Of a stretch of 64,000 bases of DNA, positions 37,019 through 49,400 are shown one piece after another; position 1 is the stretch's first letter, and each line of letters starts with the position of its first letter. Location of the stretch: assembly GCA_032622095.1 (NCBI GenBank), contig CP136068.1, forward strand, positions 133,245,989-133,309,988. The letters are read 5' to 3'. The stretch comes from Siphonodentalium dalli. Its lineage: Eukaryota; Mollusca; Scaphopoda; Gadilida; Siphonodentaliidae. The notes under the pieces are model-generated. The model saw nothing but the letters and a program-made list of their open reading frames with translations, ran no database searches and was not told the DNA's origin. Made by a program: the position numbers and the translations under genes.

Positions 37019-38290
37019 ATAAAGAGCGTTCTTTGTTGCTCAATTCCTTATTTGGAAATAATAAAGAGCGTTTATACCATTTGTGTGTGATTAGCCAGTA
37101 GCATTATGCTGCCTTCTATAACACAATCAGACTCTTGTTTAGGTAAAATTTAGTAGGTCTTTATGTAAGCATGATGTTTAAGGGATTACAGTGCTCATGA
37201 AACAACAAAACTCTATCGGAAAGCCACCCCTATTGTGATCACAATAATCCAAGTCCCATAAAAATCGCGTAATAATTAAGCCGAGAAATAAATAAATAAT
37301 ACCGCCACCGGTTGTCGGCTATCTCCGTCTCAAAACCTCGCATGACGTCAAGCGAGGTAAACTAATTAAAAACACGGAATCGGAGTTATTTGTGTCTACC
37401 TATATGACGATGGAAAATCCGGAATAGACATCAGCTCGTGAGCGTGATGGAATTACTGCGGGGCATATCAATAGCATTGTGTACACATGGTTAATTGTCA
37501 TCGCGCGGTGAGTTATATTCACTTGTGATTTGTCTTAAGCGCTGTTTGGAAAGTTATTGTTTTGACAAAAAAACTATAGAAGGCCGATTGAGCGGGGTAG
37601 GTAACACTTTCGTGTCAAATATAAAGCTTATAAAAACATGAGCAGGCATGTGAACTCTATTCGGGCGCGTGTTCACGATGTTGTTTTAATTTTCCGTATA
37701 TATGCCCCGAGTGTCCCGTATTTACAATCATTCATTCGTAACATTGCCATATAAATGCAGTGTTTTCGGCTGTGGCAGGTCTAGTGACTCTCAGTTAGGT
37801 ATAATGCTGTATTCATTTCCAAACGATGTTCGTTTACGTGCCATTTGGCGGGATTTCTGTGGGGAAACCCGTTGCGCAATCATCAGAAACCGATTACATA
37901 TACCAAATAAAGAGCGTTTAATTTGACAAGTCAGTCATGGTTACGAATACATACAATTGCAGTTAAAGTGGAGAGTATGTTGAATAAATCACGATAACAA
38001 CTATTCTTAGTCGATTCCCCATTTCCTTCACAATGGCTCCATAAAGAGCGTTCCATGTTAAGAGTTTTCCTAATATGGTACGAATAAAAAGAGTTTAATA
38101 AAGCGGAAATTGCTATGACTTGGAAGGATATATAAAGCATGCATATCGAAAGTTCGTGTACATGTATTGACCTGTATTGGTGTAATCAGTAAAAAAAATC
38201 ACGATGACAACTGTTCTAAGTCGAGTCCCTTTACCTTGACGCAATAAAGAGCGTTCACTATTACGATATATTGCGAATAAAGAGCACTTG
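37019..38290. repeat. Recurring 12-bp motif ATAAAGAGCGTT
   Basis: Exact copies on the + strand lie at 37019-37030, 37061-37072, 37907-37918, 38041-38052 and 38244-38255, with degenerate ones near 38093 and 38278. The reverse complement AACGCTCTTTAT lies at 38700-38711 and 53478-53489. Around 37965-38100 and 38185-38290 longer text is shared (ATCACGATAACAACTATTCT against ATCACGATGACAACTGTTCT), so part of this is a roughly 205-bp tandem repeat. The motif itself extends beyond that repeat. Confidence 0.8.
37702..37926 (+). CDS. Possible THAP-type zinc finger exon
   Basis: An open frame of 74 codons. Residues 19-24 read CSVFGC, a C-x4-C pair, followed by GRSS, then MLYSFPNDVRLRAIWRDF. This resembles the N-terminal half of the THAP DNA-binding domain (C-x2-4-C, then a hydrophobic-FP motif, then an invariant Trp). 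The second half of the signature, a C-x2-H pair, is not in the frame; it could lie in another exon or be lost. The frame ends inside an ATAAAGAGCGTT repeat, which suggests that the 3' end of this exon is elsewhere or that this is a relic. THAP fingers occur in cellular regulators and in P-element-type transposases; the fragment cannot distinguish these. Confidence 0.4.
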   Translation: MPRVSRIYNHSFVTLPYKCSVFGCGRSSDSQLGIMLYSFPNDVRLRAIWRDFCGETRCAIIRNRLHIPNKERLI

Positions 38291-38299
38291 AATATGTGA

Positions 38300-39120
38300 T
38301 TCCATATTAAACCGGATTATTATCCCTCCTTCAAAAAGTGTTATATATGATTGTATGTTTATAACCCTATATTGTTATGCGTAATTGCCACATAGAGGTC
38401 GATTTATGACCTGGATATTCAATAGACCGCATCGCTAGAGTGCTAATTTAATAGGTCAATAACGATGCATAGATGTAGTGAATTTCCATCAGTGACAGTC
38501 GGCTAGATTGTTTTGGGGTGGGGGAAGCAATATTCCGAAATATATATAAACACCATATTGCCCAAATAATTACATGATTCATAACCAAGGAAAAATGAAC
38601 ATATCATATTGGTAATGAATGACTTGATTATAATTGATTAAATCCGACAGCAATAAACCAATTGTGTGTTGTTTTACCGCGTTACGATAATTAAAACGAA
38701 ACGCTCTTTATTGACACACGACTAATGGCATCTGGAAATTGGAATGTTTACGAGATGATAATTGCCTAATAACTGTGCAAGTCTTCGCGTATATATGCAA
38801 TCTTGATATGCATATATAATATAACTTGGACTATTCCGGTAACGAAAAAATATATATAAACACGAGCACGCGTTTATATAGATAAATGCGCGCAAAACTG
38901 AATAATATACGGGCATGGCTTTATAGTAACAACACATCGCGATACATATAATAATAGTAATAATAACACGATAAAGATCGACATTTAATTACGAGAAAGG
39001 CGATGTTTCGGCGAAGTTTTGCATTCGCAGTGTGATAAAGCGACAATCGTCAAAGGCCGCGATCGACTACATGCAAACTTAAAATACCGCCGTCGCGTAT
39101 CTATGCGTTGTCAATGAGTT
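38300..39120. other. AT-rich intergenic stretch
   Basis: No gene recognised. Contains runs such as ATATATATAAACAC and ATAATAATAGTAATAATAAC. Confidence 0.5.
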
Positions 39121-39194
39121 ACCACGTGATCGATCACGTGCTATGCTTCTGTTTACATGTGACAATCACGTGATCGGGCTGATGATCACGTGAC
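39121..39194. promoter_or_regulatory. Cluster of four CACGTG E-boxes
   Basis: CACGTG lies at 39123, 39135, 39167 and 39187. The third is in the full octamer TCACGTGA and the fourth likewise (ATCACGTGAC). Such palindromes are bound by bHLH-zipper factors of the USF, MITF/TFE and MYC groups. The cluster is 1.2 kb upstream of the MOB4 start codon; a role in MOB4 regulation is inference. Confidence 0.55.
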
Positions 39195-39299
39195 TTCGTC
39201 TACAACAAAATCTTCGGCTAACTTCGGAATTTTTTTGAATCGTTATAAAAATAACGATTGGCGGCCGAATATTAGATTATATGCGCCCAATGGACATTT

Positions 39300-40367
39300 T
39301 ATATATATATTATCGGTATATTGAAAGAAAATTATATTGTTTTTTTCAGGACCGTATTCCTTTAAGGGATAGTGATCGTATATTTGAACCAAAATGTATG
39401 CGTTTTAATATTGATCTGTTTACGGTGTTTGGAACAAATATTTTCGACAACTAAACCCTCTCGTCCCTTTAATATAATTAATATAACATCCCTCATCCAA
39501 TAATCTCCAAATTGCATATCTAATTTCAATCCTAGTTACACGTCACACCGCCCCTCATCATTTGCCAATTGTACACCCTTTTTTGCTGCTTCTGTTGCAA
39601 CTGCTCAATTTCTTTAAAAATTATTGAAAAAATGGTCCTCCGGCCTGCGACATTTACCTCCGATTTAGTTTTTTCGATCATCGGTCCACACCAAAATTGA
39701 GCACACGTCCCTATATAATATACCTATTTAAACCGAGTATACACGGTGGTGTAATAGAAGAACCATTAATTTAACCGTAACCGTAGCATATTTCCATGTA
39801 TACGTGTACGTTTTCACGACAAATCCCCGCTGATCTGTTATTAATGAACCAAACAATTAACATGTCAACACACTCTGGCCCGCTAATGCTACAGTGTATA
39901 AACGTAACGGGGCAAATATGCATATTATATTGACAGCTAACGAGAACATTCATCACCAATAATCTGCTCACCCCTTTCAGTCGATACGATAGAAACTAAA
40001 CGATTTGTTACTTCTAATTACCCGTACTTAATTACACTACTTGCGTGTTAATAAAGTACGACACCCCCCCCCCCCCCCCAATCACAACTAAAGGTGAAAC
40101 ATGGGATTTAGAACATTAATATTCACTCTTACACAGTTCCACATTCAAGGTGTGTCTTGTGTAATCGTATGTCAGTTGTAACGTTGTGAAACCGCAACCG
40201 AACTGAATTATTCTATTGCTAAATAGTTCATGGGTGACCTGATGCATGCATCTTAGTTTTCTTGTATCTTAATGTTGTTCCGTTTTTCCGTATCCTGTTT
40301 CGAGTTTTATAATTTCGTTCCACCTTTCGTCCCATTCCAACAATTGTCAAAACTCGCTGTCAGAAAA
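39300..40367. other. Upstream region of MOB4
   Basis: No TATA box that I would trust. A run of about 16 C is found at 40063-40079. The reading frame of exon 1 stays open upstream to 40272, including an ATG there, so the 5' leader is not sharply defined. Confidence 0.45.
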
Positions 40368-40433
40368 ATGAAAATGGCCGACGGATTGACGGTGGCTGTG
40401 ATTAGGAGAAATGCACCCGGCACAAAAGCCGAG
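40368..40433 (+). CDS. MOB4: MOB4 exon 1
   Basis: Encodes [14 protein letters not shown] and on to GTKAE (22 codons). The start was chosen at 40368 because the family begins MxMA(D/E)G; a second ATG follows at 40374, and an in-frame ATG at 40272 is probably in the leader. The donor is GTATTC at 40434, phase 0. Confidence 0.9.
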
Positions 40434-43400
40434 GTATTCGTAAAACTAAGCTATCTTAGAAAACAATTGTAAATACCCATGACATTGAAAATCCTGTTGA
40501 GTTTTGTTCCATTGCTTCCTTAGGCTTAGTTCCATTGTTGAAATTGTTCGTTTTGTTCAACTTCAACAAAGTTTGTTGTCGTCAGAAATTCTGAATCACT
40601 CAATCGTTTAAATCACCTGATCAGTGAATCTAAATGCATCAATGAACATCCATCCAAACCTGTCCAATTAGGAGAAAAACATACCCTGTTGAGTTGTACA
40701 TTCTGGGATTCGAGCATGAAAACAGTTAGATCCATTTGATCTTTGAAATTGTGTCATGGCTTACGCCATATTAAATATTATCAGGTCGTACTATGACTAG
40801 AAAACAGTTTGTAAATGTAAGCCGGCGAGTTCACAAACTGTTTTCATGCTCGAATCACAGAATGTACAATGAAACAGGGTACGTTTATCTCCATTGTAAT
40901 TCAATCTAGCAAGGAATTTGCAAAAAAAACTGTATCATAAAAAGTTATTTAAAGTATCATTTAGTCATTTTCATGACACGAATCGAGACTTTCATTTCGC
41001 CGTTGTCACCGTGCACAAATCATTGGGTTTGTTCATTGCGTTACTCGGAACACTGCTCCGTAACCATTTCCCATGGGGCGGGTTGGCTCGTTTCGCTACT
41101 CCGTTCTGCGCCGATGAAATTGTACCGTGCCACATTCAGATTTGATGCACACTGAAGCGACCGATGAATGGTATCTATAGACAACAACGCGCGGGTGTGC
41201 TCGTTTCGCTACTCGTTCTGTGTCGATGAATTTTGACTGTGCTACATTCAGATTTGATGCACGCTGAAGCGGCCGATGTTGCTGAATCGAAAACGAAAGT
41301 TAGCCGCTCTTGGCCAATCAGAATGCTTGTTTTTAGTGACAAATACTCAATTGAATTACAATTAGAGTTATTCATCAGGTGTGGCAAACCCCATTTATAT
41401 AGCAACATATGTGGTGCATAAAGCTAAATGTCTAGGTAAGTCAGTTAGTCACACATCCAAAACTGGCAAAGTTAGCAAGTAGCTCGTTTTGTCTATCAGA
41501 ATCAATTATTCATTCTCATAGCCCGATTGAGCTACCGCTATACTTAAAGTAATTGACCACCAATAACGTGGTGTCACCCCGTTAATATGGCGGTACTATA
41601 CCACGGTATCCTCCAATACCGCGGTACTGATACCGCTTGTTAACGCGAACAAGTATGTGTGAGTAAATACCTCCCCTAAAAGAGTTCCATGAAAATCACC
41701 GCGGTATTCAACAAAATTAATGCGGTGCCCGCTAAAAGACCACGGTATCATTATCGCCCAATACCGTAACTCCACGCCATGACCGTCTCGATACCGCTAC
41801 CATTTATTACCGGTATCACCGCGGTCATGACCGGGGTATCACCCCGTTTTTTCTGGTCAATTACTTTGAGAATAGCGGTACAGTTTTACTGAGATTTACA
41901 CATCTCTATCGATTTTGGGCATACATGTACCACAAAAATGCGGAAATAGAACTTACTTTCATTAGTTGTGTACCACTATCCCGTCTACTACTATTAGTAC
42001 AAAGAAACAATAAACTCAACGATTCACCATGGCTTTTATTCCTTTTGAGCGATTCTAAATTGATTTGTTATTAATATTATTGGACAATTTACCATGGCAT
42101 TAAAAAGTGTCAGAAAGAGGATCCTACTAGTACTAAACAACGAACACAAACGTACATAAAGAACACAGCCTCCAGGTCCAAGCGGAATAGAAGTGTGAAA
42201 TTGGGTTTGTGGGTGTGTGGGGGTCCATTCAGCATTCTCTATGTATGTCGTGTTATTTCCAACTATTGAATTGTAATGTCAGAAGCAATCTTTGCTTCTA
42301 ATTAAAATTGTGACTCGGATGGAGATGCATCAGATTTTTGAATTCAGTGTTGTTGGGGATTCAATGCGTTTAATATCACAAAAAACAGCAATTTATTTCG
42401 TATTTTCAGTGGTACGTTAAACACAGGTACCGTACATAAATTGATTGAGAGGAATAAATATTGTTACAATTTTGTTATGCTGAAATAGGGCTTGAAGTTG
42501 AAATTGGGGGCCTCGGTGGCTCAGTCGGTAAGGGGTTCTGGTGGTGGTAGCAGGAGTCCCATTGACTCTGAATTGGCCACCTTTCCATATTGCACTTGTC
42601 TGTATTATCATTAAGGTAATGGTATGTGTATTTATTAGTGGATGATCCGATCTGATAATATTTCCAACAACTAGTCAACTACATTGTATATCATGTACGC
42701 ACTGCAGACCATTGCAAAAGAAGATATACTACTTACATGTACATTAGGGTCCTGCGAATTGGATATTTTGATCGAATCGAATTCACGAAATCGAATCGAA
42801 TATCGAATCGAATCATATATGTGTGTTGCATTCTCGATTAGGCATGTTTTGTCAACAATTAGACCATTTGTGAAACGTTCTATGAACTACATGCATGAAG
42901 TTCCATCACAACTTATGTGGTGATGAACCATCGTTTGAGATACTATTAACTTTAATTGATAATTGTCGAGAAAACAAAACAGATCAAAACGTTCATGCGG
43001 CCATCACAACAATTAATATATTACCTCTAAAGTTCTAAACGGATTATCGGAACTAAAATCACGCAGAATTTCTACAGTTTGCATGTATATGCAAAATTGC
43101 AAATCGGCATTCGGAAACACCCGTTGTTATAAACTTGAAGACGAAAAACAACAGTCGCAGGGTAGCCTCTTCGTGTAGTGGTTGATGCTTCTTGAACAGA
43201 TGATTCCATAGATGGGTCGTTGTCCCAGATGCTTGAGATTTATACACCATGTTGCATTCATCACATGTGTAAGTCCATGCACTGCCTGCAGCTTTATCGT
43301 GTTTAAAATAAGCATGAATGACGGACGACATTTTGTCCAGTGTAAAAGAAAGCCCCGAAACTGAAAGTCAACTTCAAAAGAGAACAGCGCCAAAATGCAC

Positions 43401-46400
43401 TTTTCGACACCGGGAACACGTGTTGTTTACATTCTCACCCATATTACATAGCGCGGAATCTGTGATGGATAGACGGCGGATAAAGCTATCGGTTGCTCAG
43501 TCTCATATCTATTATAATTTACTGCATCGTCGGCCCATTGGCAATCTGCGAGCTTTTGCTACCATTTTAAAGCTAGAATTCAGACATATTTAGTTGTCCT
43601 ATCGTGGGCTTCGTGGCTATTCTTATATTTAATAGCATGTGCATGAACATCCGCGATGTACAATAAGAATTACAATGTGCATATATACATAATTTTCTGG
43701 GATTAAACGCCACAAAACAGCTAATATCGACGTGTGTACTTGTCCATAAACAGCCTACTTTTCCGTCAAGAGTATATTCGAAATTTCGAGTTGGCAATTT
43801 CGACTCGAATTCGAATCGAATTTGACTTTCGAATCGAATCGAATATCGAATATTCGCAGGAGCCTAATGTACATGTAGAACACTATCAGAATTAGATCAT
43901 GATTCTCTACTCTTGCTAACACCCGTAAAGATCATATTCAACCAGTAAAAAACCTGGGAACTTTTTGAAGTTTTGATAGGGAACCTTATAAAGTCGAATA
44001 AATGATGCAGGGAATATATTTCTTAGTTAATTCCTGTTCCTTAATAATGTACTTCACTGTAGGTGAAGGTCCCAACTCGAAATTTCACGATTTAAGTGAC
44101 TTTGTGAGCGATTTTGCTTTGCGTCGCTTAAAATTATTGAATTTCTCCTGGGTAATTAATTTGAATGTACCTGTATATTGTGATGTAGGCTCATAAAAGT
44201 CACAGAAAAGCATGCAATTTCAAGGTGGGACCTTCCGACCTTTGCCTATATACCGGTAGTACATTATTAAGGAACAGGTAACAACTAAGAAATATATTCC
44301 CTGCATTATGTTTTCGACTTTATAAGCTTCCCTGTCAAAACTTCAAAAAGTTCCAAGGTTTTGTACTGGTGGAATATGATCTCTACGGGCGTTTAATAGC
44401 AAGAGTAGAGATTAATGGCAATATCTATATCAGAATTAAATATATTTATCTAATTACTTATGTTTTGACAGTTTCTTCCAATCAAATATGCAGATATCAA
44501 AGAAATCCCATGGTTGTGGTCATTCATATGTATAGATAGATAGATAGATTTATTGAAACCAAATATATATATGTACCTTATACATGTATCGTCATTGATG
44601 TACACATCATGTTGATATAACATGGGCTTGCATGTAAACACCCATATATCCTCTTACTATCCAGTTTGTTGCATGTTACAGGCATGGTGTCAATGGTCAG
44701 AAGAGTCATTCGAAGAAATGGACAGCACCCTCTCTGTTCAGCAGGTAAGAATAATGAAATTTGTCATAAGACTAGTGTTTAAACAATTATCTGACTAATC
44801 GATGTCAACGTGATTAGGCCAAAAAAATATATGCCTGTGTTGCTGTTGACATGCAAGAAAAAATAATAGGGGTGGTTTTTTTTTTTTTTTTTTTTTTTTT
44901 TTCATTTTATTTTCAACTTGGCCCAAAATAAATATGAATACTCCCCAGACTGCTTCTCCTTTACTTTGTAAAGTTTGAGCTATTGCCATGGCTTTGTCGT
45001 CCGTCGTCCATGTGTGCGTGTGTACGTAAGGCGTCAACAATGCAGTCTACAGGTCGTACCTTTGGTCGGATCATTATGAAATTTGTCATAGCTGTTGACA
45101 TCAACATTTAGACCAGAATGATTAATTTTGGGGTCATTCGGTAAAAAAACATGGCCGCCAGTGGCCATCTTGCATTTCAAAATTCAATCCATTAGCACGG
45201 GTAACAGGGCGTACTATTTGTCTGATCGTCATGAAATTTGTCAAGAATGTTAATAACGACATGTAGATGGGAACGAGTCATTTTGGGGTCATTCGGCCAA
45301 AAAACATGGCCGCCAGCAGCCATCTTTGATTTCACTCTTTGTATGACTAAATCCTTTAGCACTGGCTACAGGTCGTACTTTTAGTCTGATCATCATAAAA
45401 TTTGTCATGGCTGTTGAAATTGGAATGTAGATGGGAACGAGTCATTTTGGGGGTCATTCGGACAAAAAACATGGCTGCCAGTGGCCATCTTGGATTTCAA
45501 AATTCAATCCATTAGCACGGGCCACAGGTCGTACTGTTCGTCTGATCATCATGAAATTTGTCATGGATGTTAATATTGACATGTAGATGGGAACGAGTAA
45601 TTTTGGGGTCATTTGGCCAAAAAACATGGCGGCCAGCAGCCATCTTGGATTTTACTCTTTGTATGACTAAATTCTTTAGCACAGGCTACAGGTCGTACCT
45701 TTAGTCTGATCATCATCAAATTTGTCATGGATGTTAATATTGACATGTAGATGGGAACAAGTAATTTTGGGGTCATTTGGCCCAAAAACATGGCCGCCAG
45801 CAGCCATCTTGGATTTTACTCTTTGTATGACTAAATCCTTTAGCACGGGCTACAGGTCGTACCTTTAGTCTGATCATGATAAAATTTGTCATGAATGTTG
45901 ATAATAACATGTAGATGGGAACGAGTCATTTTGGGGTCGTTCGGTCCAAAAAATATGGCCGCCAGCAGGCATCGTTGATTTTACTCTTTGTATGACTAAA
46001 TCCTTTAGCACGGGCTACAGGTTGTACCTTTAGTCCGATCATCATAAAATTTGTCATGGCTGTTGAAATTGGAATGTAGATAGGAACGAGTCATTTTGGG
46101 GTCATTCGGACAAAAAACATGGCCGCCAGCAGCCATCTTGGATTTTACTCTTTGTATGACTAAATCCTTTAGCACAGGCTACAGGTCGTACCTTTAGTCT
46201 GATCATCATAAAATTTGTCATGAATGTTAATAATGACATGTAGATGGGAACGAGTCATTTTGGGGTCGTTCGGTCAAAAAACATGGCCGCCAGCAGGCAT
46301 CTTTGATTTTACTCTTTGTATGACTAAATCCTTTAGCACGGGCTACAGGTCGTACTTTTAGTCTGATATCATCATAAAATTTGTTATGGCTGTTGAAATT

Positions 46401-49400
46401 GGAATGTAGATGGGAACGAGTCATTTTGGGGTCATTCGGACAAAAATCAATGGCCGCCAGTGGCCATCTTGGATTTCAAAATTCAATCCATTAGCACGGG
46501 CCACAGGTCGTACTGTTTGTCTGATCATCATGAAATTTATCATGGATGTTAATATTGACATGTAGATGGGAACGAGTAATTTTGGGGTCATTTGGCCGAA
46601 AAACATGGCTGCCAGCAGCCATCTTGGATTTTACTCTTTGTATGACTAAATCCTTTAGCACGGGCTACAGGTCGTACCTTTAGTCTGATCATCATAAAAT
46701 TTCTCATGAATGTTAATCATAAAATTTGTCATGGCTGTTGAAATTGGAATGTAAATGGGAAACGAGTCATTTTGGGGTACATGGCCGCCAGTGGCCATCT
46801 TGGATTTCAAAATTTAATCCATTAGCACGGTCGTACTGTTCGTCTGATCATCATGAAATTTGTCATGAATGTTAATATTGACATGTAGATGGGAACAAGT
46901 AATTTTGGGGTCATTCGGCCAAAAAACATGGCGGCCAGCAGCCATCTTGGATTTTACTCTTTGTATGACTAAATTCGTTAGCACGGGCTACAGGTCGTAC
47001 CTTTAGTCTGATCATCATAAAATTTGTCATGAATGTTAATAATGAGATGTAGATGGGAACGAGTCATTTTGGGGTCATTCTGTCAAAAAACATGGCTGCC
47101 AGCAGCCATCTTGGATTTTACTCTTTGTATGACTAAATCCTTTAGCACGGGCTACAGGTCGTACCTTTAGTCTGATCTTCATAAAATTTATCATGGCTGT
47201 TGAAATTGGAATGTAAATGGGAACGAGTCATTTTGGGGTCATTTGAACAAAAAACATGGCCGCCAGTGGCCATCTTGGATTTCAAAATTTAATCCATTAG
47301 CACGGGCCACAGGTCGTACTGTTCGTCTGATCATCATGAAATTTGTCATGGATGTTAATATTGACATGTAAATGGGAACGAGTAATTTTGGGGTCATTCG
47401 GCCGAAAACATGGCCGCCAGCAGCCATCTTGGATTTTACTTTTCTCTTCATGTCCATAAACTAGTAATAGACATTCAACTTTCCACATTCCTAATCGCTC
47501 CATTGACTGTAATACATTAAATTATTCCCTTTCCAAGTTGAGCTACAGTGTCATTGACACTTTCATTTAAATGTAGTATAAAATAATAAACTAAGTACAT
47601 AATATTAGAATATAGTGTACTTTATTGTTTTATTGAATAAAACATGAAAAAATAAGTTTGTTTCGGCGGTGACCTACATGTAATTGAAGTGTTGTGTAAT
47701 TTCCGGTTTAACAGTACATTCGATGTGTTTTCATTTTACACGGAAATGGATCTGTTTACACGGGGAAAAAAGTTGGATGCGCACTAATTTTGCAAAATCA
47801 ATAAAATGAAAACCCACCGGGGGCGACAGAATAGGGGCGGGCGGGGGTCACCAGACAGGTCTTTTTTATTTTGGCCTTATTAAATTAATCGATCCAGAAA
47901 TCTGCTAGTCGATTAGTCCGGGAAAAACAGTGCCATTGCATGGCCAAATTATCACAGAAAATGTACCAGTTAACCAGGCCTTCAATTATGAGGCGTGCGA
48001 TCGCACTCACGCACCATAGCACACCTGAAATAAAATCTTGGCGAGTAATTAATCACACTCCTCGGCGATATTCGGCGCACGATTGAAAAGGCTTTATGAT
48101 AACGATCAACCTTGTTTGCTGGAGAAGACTGACAGACATGCCGTATACGACGGAAGTAATTGTTTTAATGTTTTGCACATGCGCCAGTACATTCTTATAG
48201 TCAGGTGCATTTTAAATAGCGATGTTGTCGCATTCGTCTGTAGGTCCGAGGAATTCTTGGCTAGATATTGTTACCAACATGACATATTTAAATTAATCCC
48301 ACCGTGCACCCCATCACCAACGCGACGTAATTTTGGTACCGTGTGTTGCATTCTAAAAATTGCCGTCCCAATGGACGGCACAGATGAATAGAAATTGAAA
48401 CCTGAGTTCGGGGCAAACAAGCATTATTTCAAAAATATCGATAGAGTTCACACAACAGGAAACTCTTGCGTGGTCTCTGATCGCATTTTATAACAACTTA
48501 CATTGAACGGAAGCATTACGACTCAATTCGAGAATGGAGTTTTAATTGTTGATTACTTCAATGTGAAGAATACATGTGTACAAGATGAATCACAATGGTG
48601 ATAAAAATTGATTTAATTTTGAGTCTTCGTCATTCTATACCCCCCGAAATATCCACCAAATCACACGCCTGGGTTTCAGGTTAGACGAGTGACCAATCAC
48701 ACTCGTGCATTTTACAGAATCGAAGGACTGGTTAATCCATCGGAACACTTAATTAACTTGTTAAAGCCCTATTGTATTGTTCATTTGATGACGACGGCAG
48801 GGTCGCTGCTGTTAGTCATGCACAGACGGTGAACTCTGTGACCTGAACTGAACTCAAGGGCACTTGTCGGCGCAGTTTCTTTTATGTTGATAATCAAAAA
48901 CTTCAAAGCGTTGGTGCCAATTGCTACACTGTCTATTTCAGTGTGACATAATTGATCAGTGATAAACTTGTATTGATTTATTTTATTGGAAAAACAGTGT
49001 AATACTAGAATAGTCATGCAATAACTTGGCTCCAAGAATACCTGTATATACGAAATGCCTATTCACATCGGGGAAACAATCGATGTTTGATCTGAAGTAA
49101 GCTCCGGTAGAGCAGATTCAGTATATGTATCTATCAATCACTATCGTGTAGATCACTGTATGGTAGGCTGATGATAGACCCTGGGACAAATGTCCTCTAG
49201 CGATATTGACATGTAGCTTAAGCAAAGTAACCACGGACAATCAGGGTGTTCTAAAATGGAAAGTTGGACAATAAACAGTTCAAACTTGTGATACCACACA
49301 GCCCATTTTATACCTATGGGCATAGAAACGGGAAATTTAATTACCTGTTTGACTAGTTGACTCCTGAAAATCCCAAACCGTTTCAACACTACATACATGT

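Noticed and set aside
40272-40367. Upstream in-frame ATG extending MOB4 by 32 residues
   Set aside because: MOB4 proteins begin at the MxMA(D/E)G position. The extension has no conserved counterpart and is more likely leader sequence.
48083-48391. 102-codon frame in MOB4 intron 2
   Set aside because: No recognisable domain, no splice evidence, no repeat of it elsewhere; length is within what is expected by chance in this much DNA.
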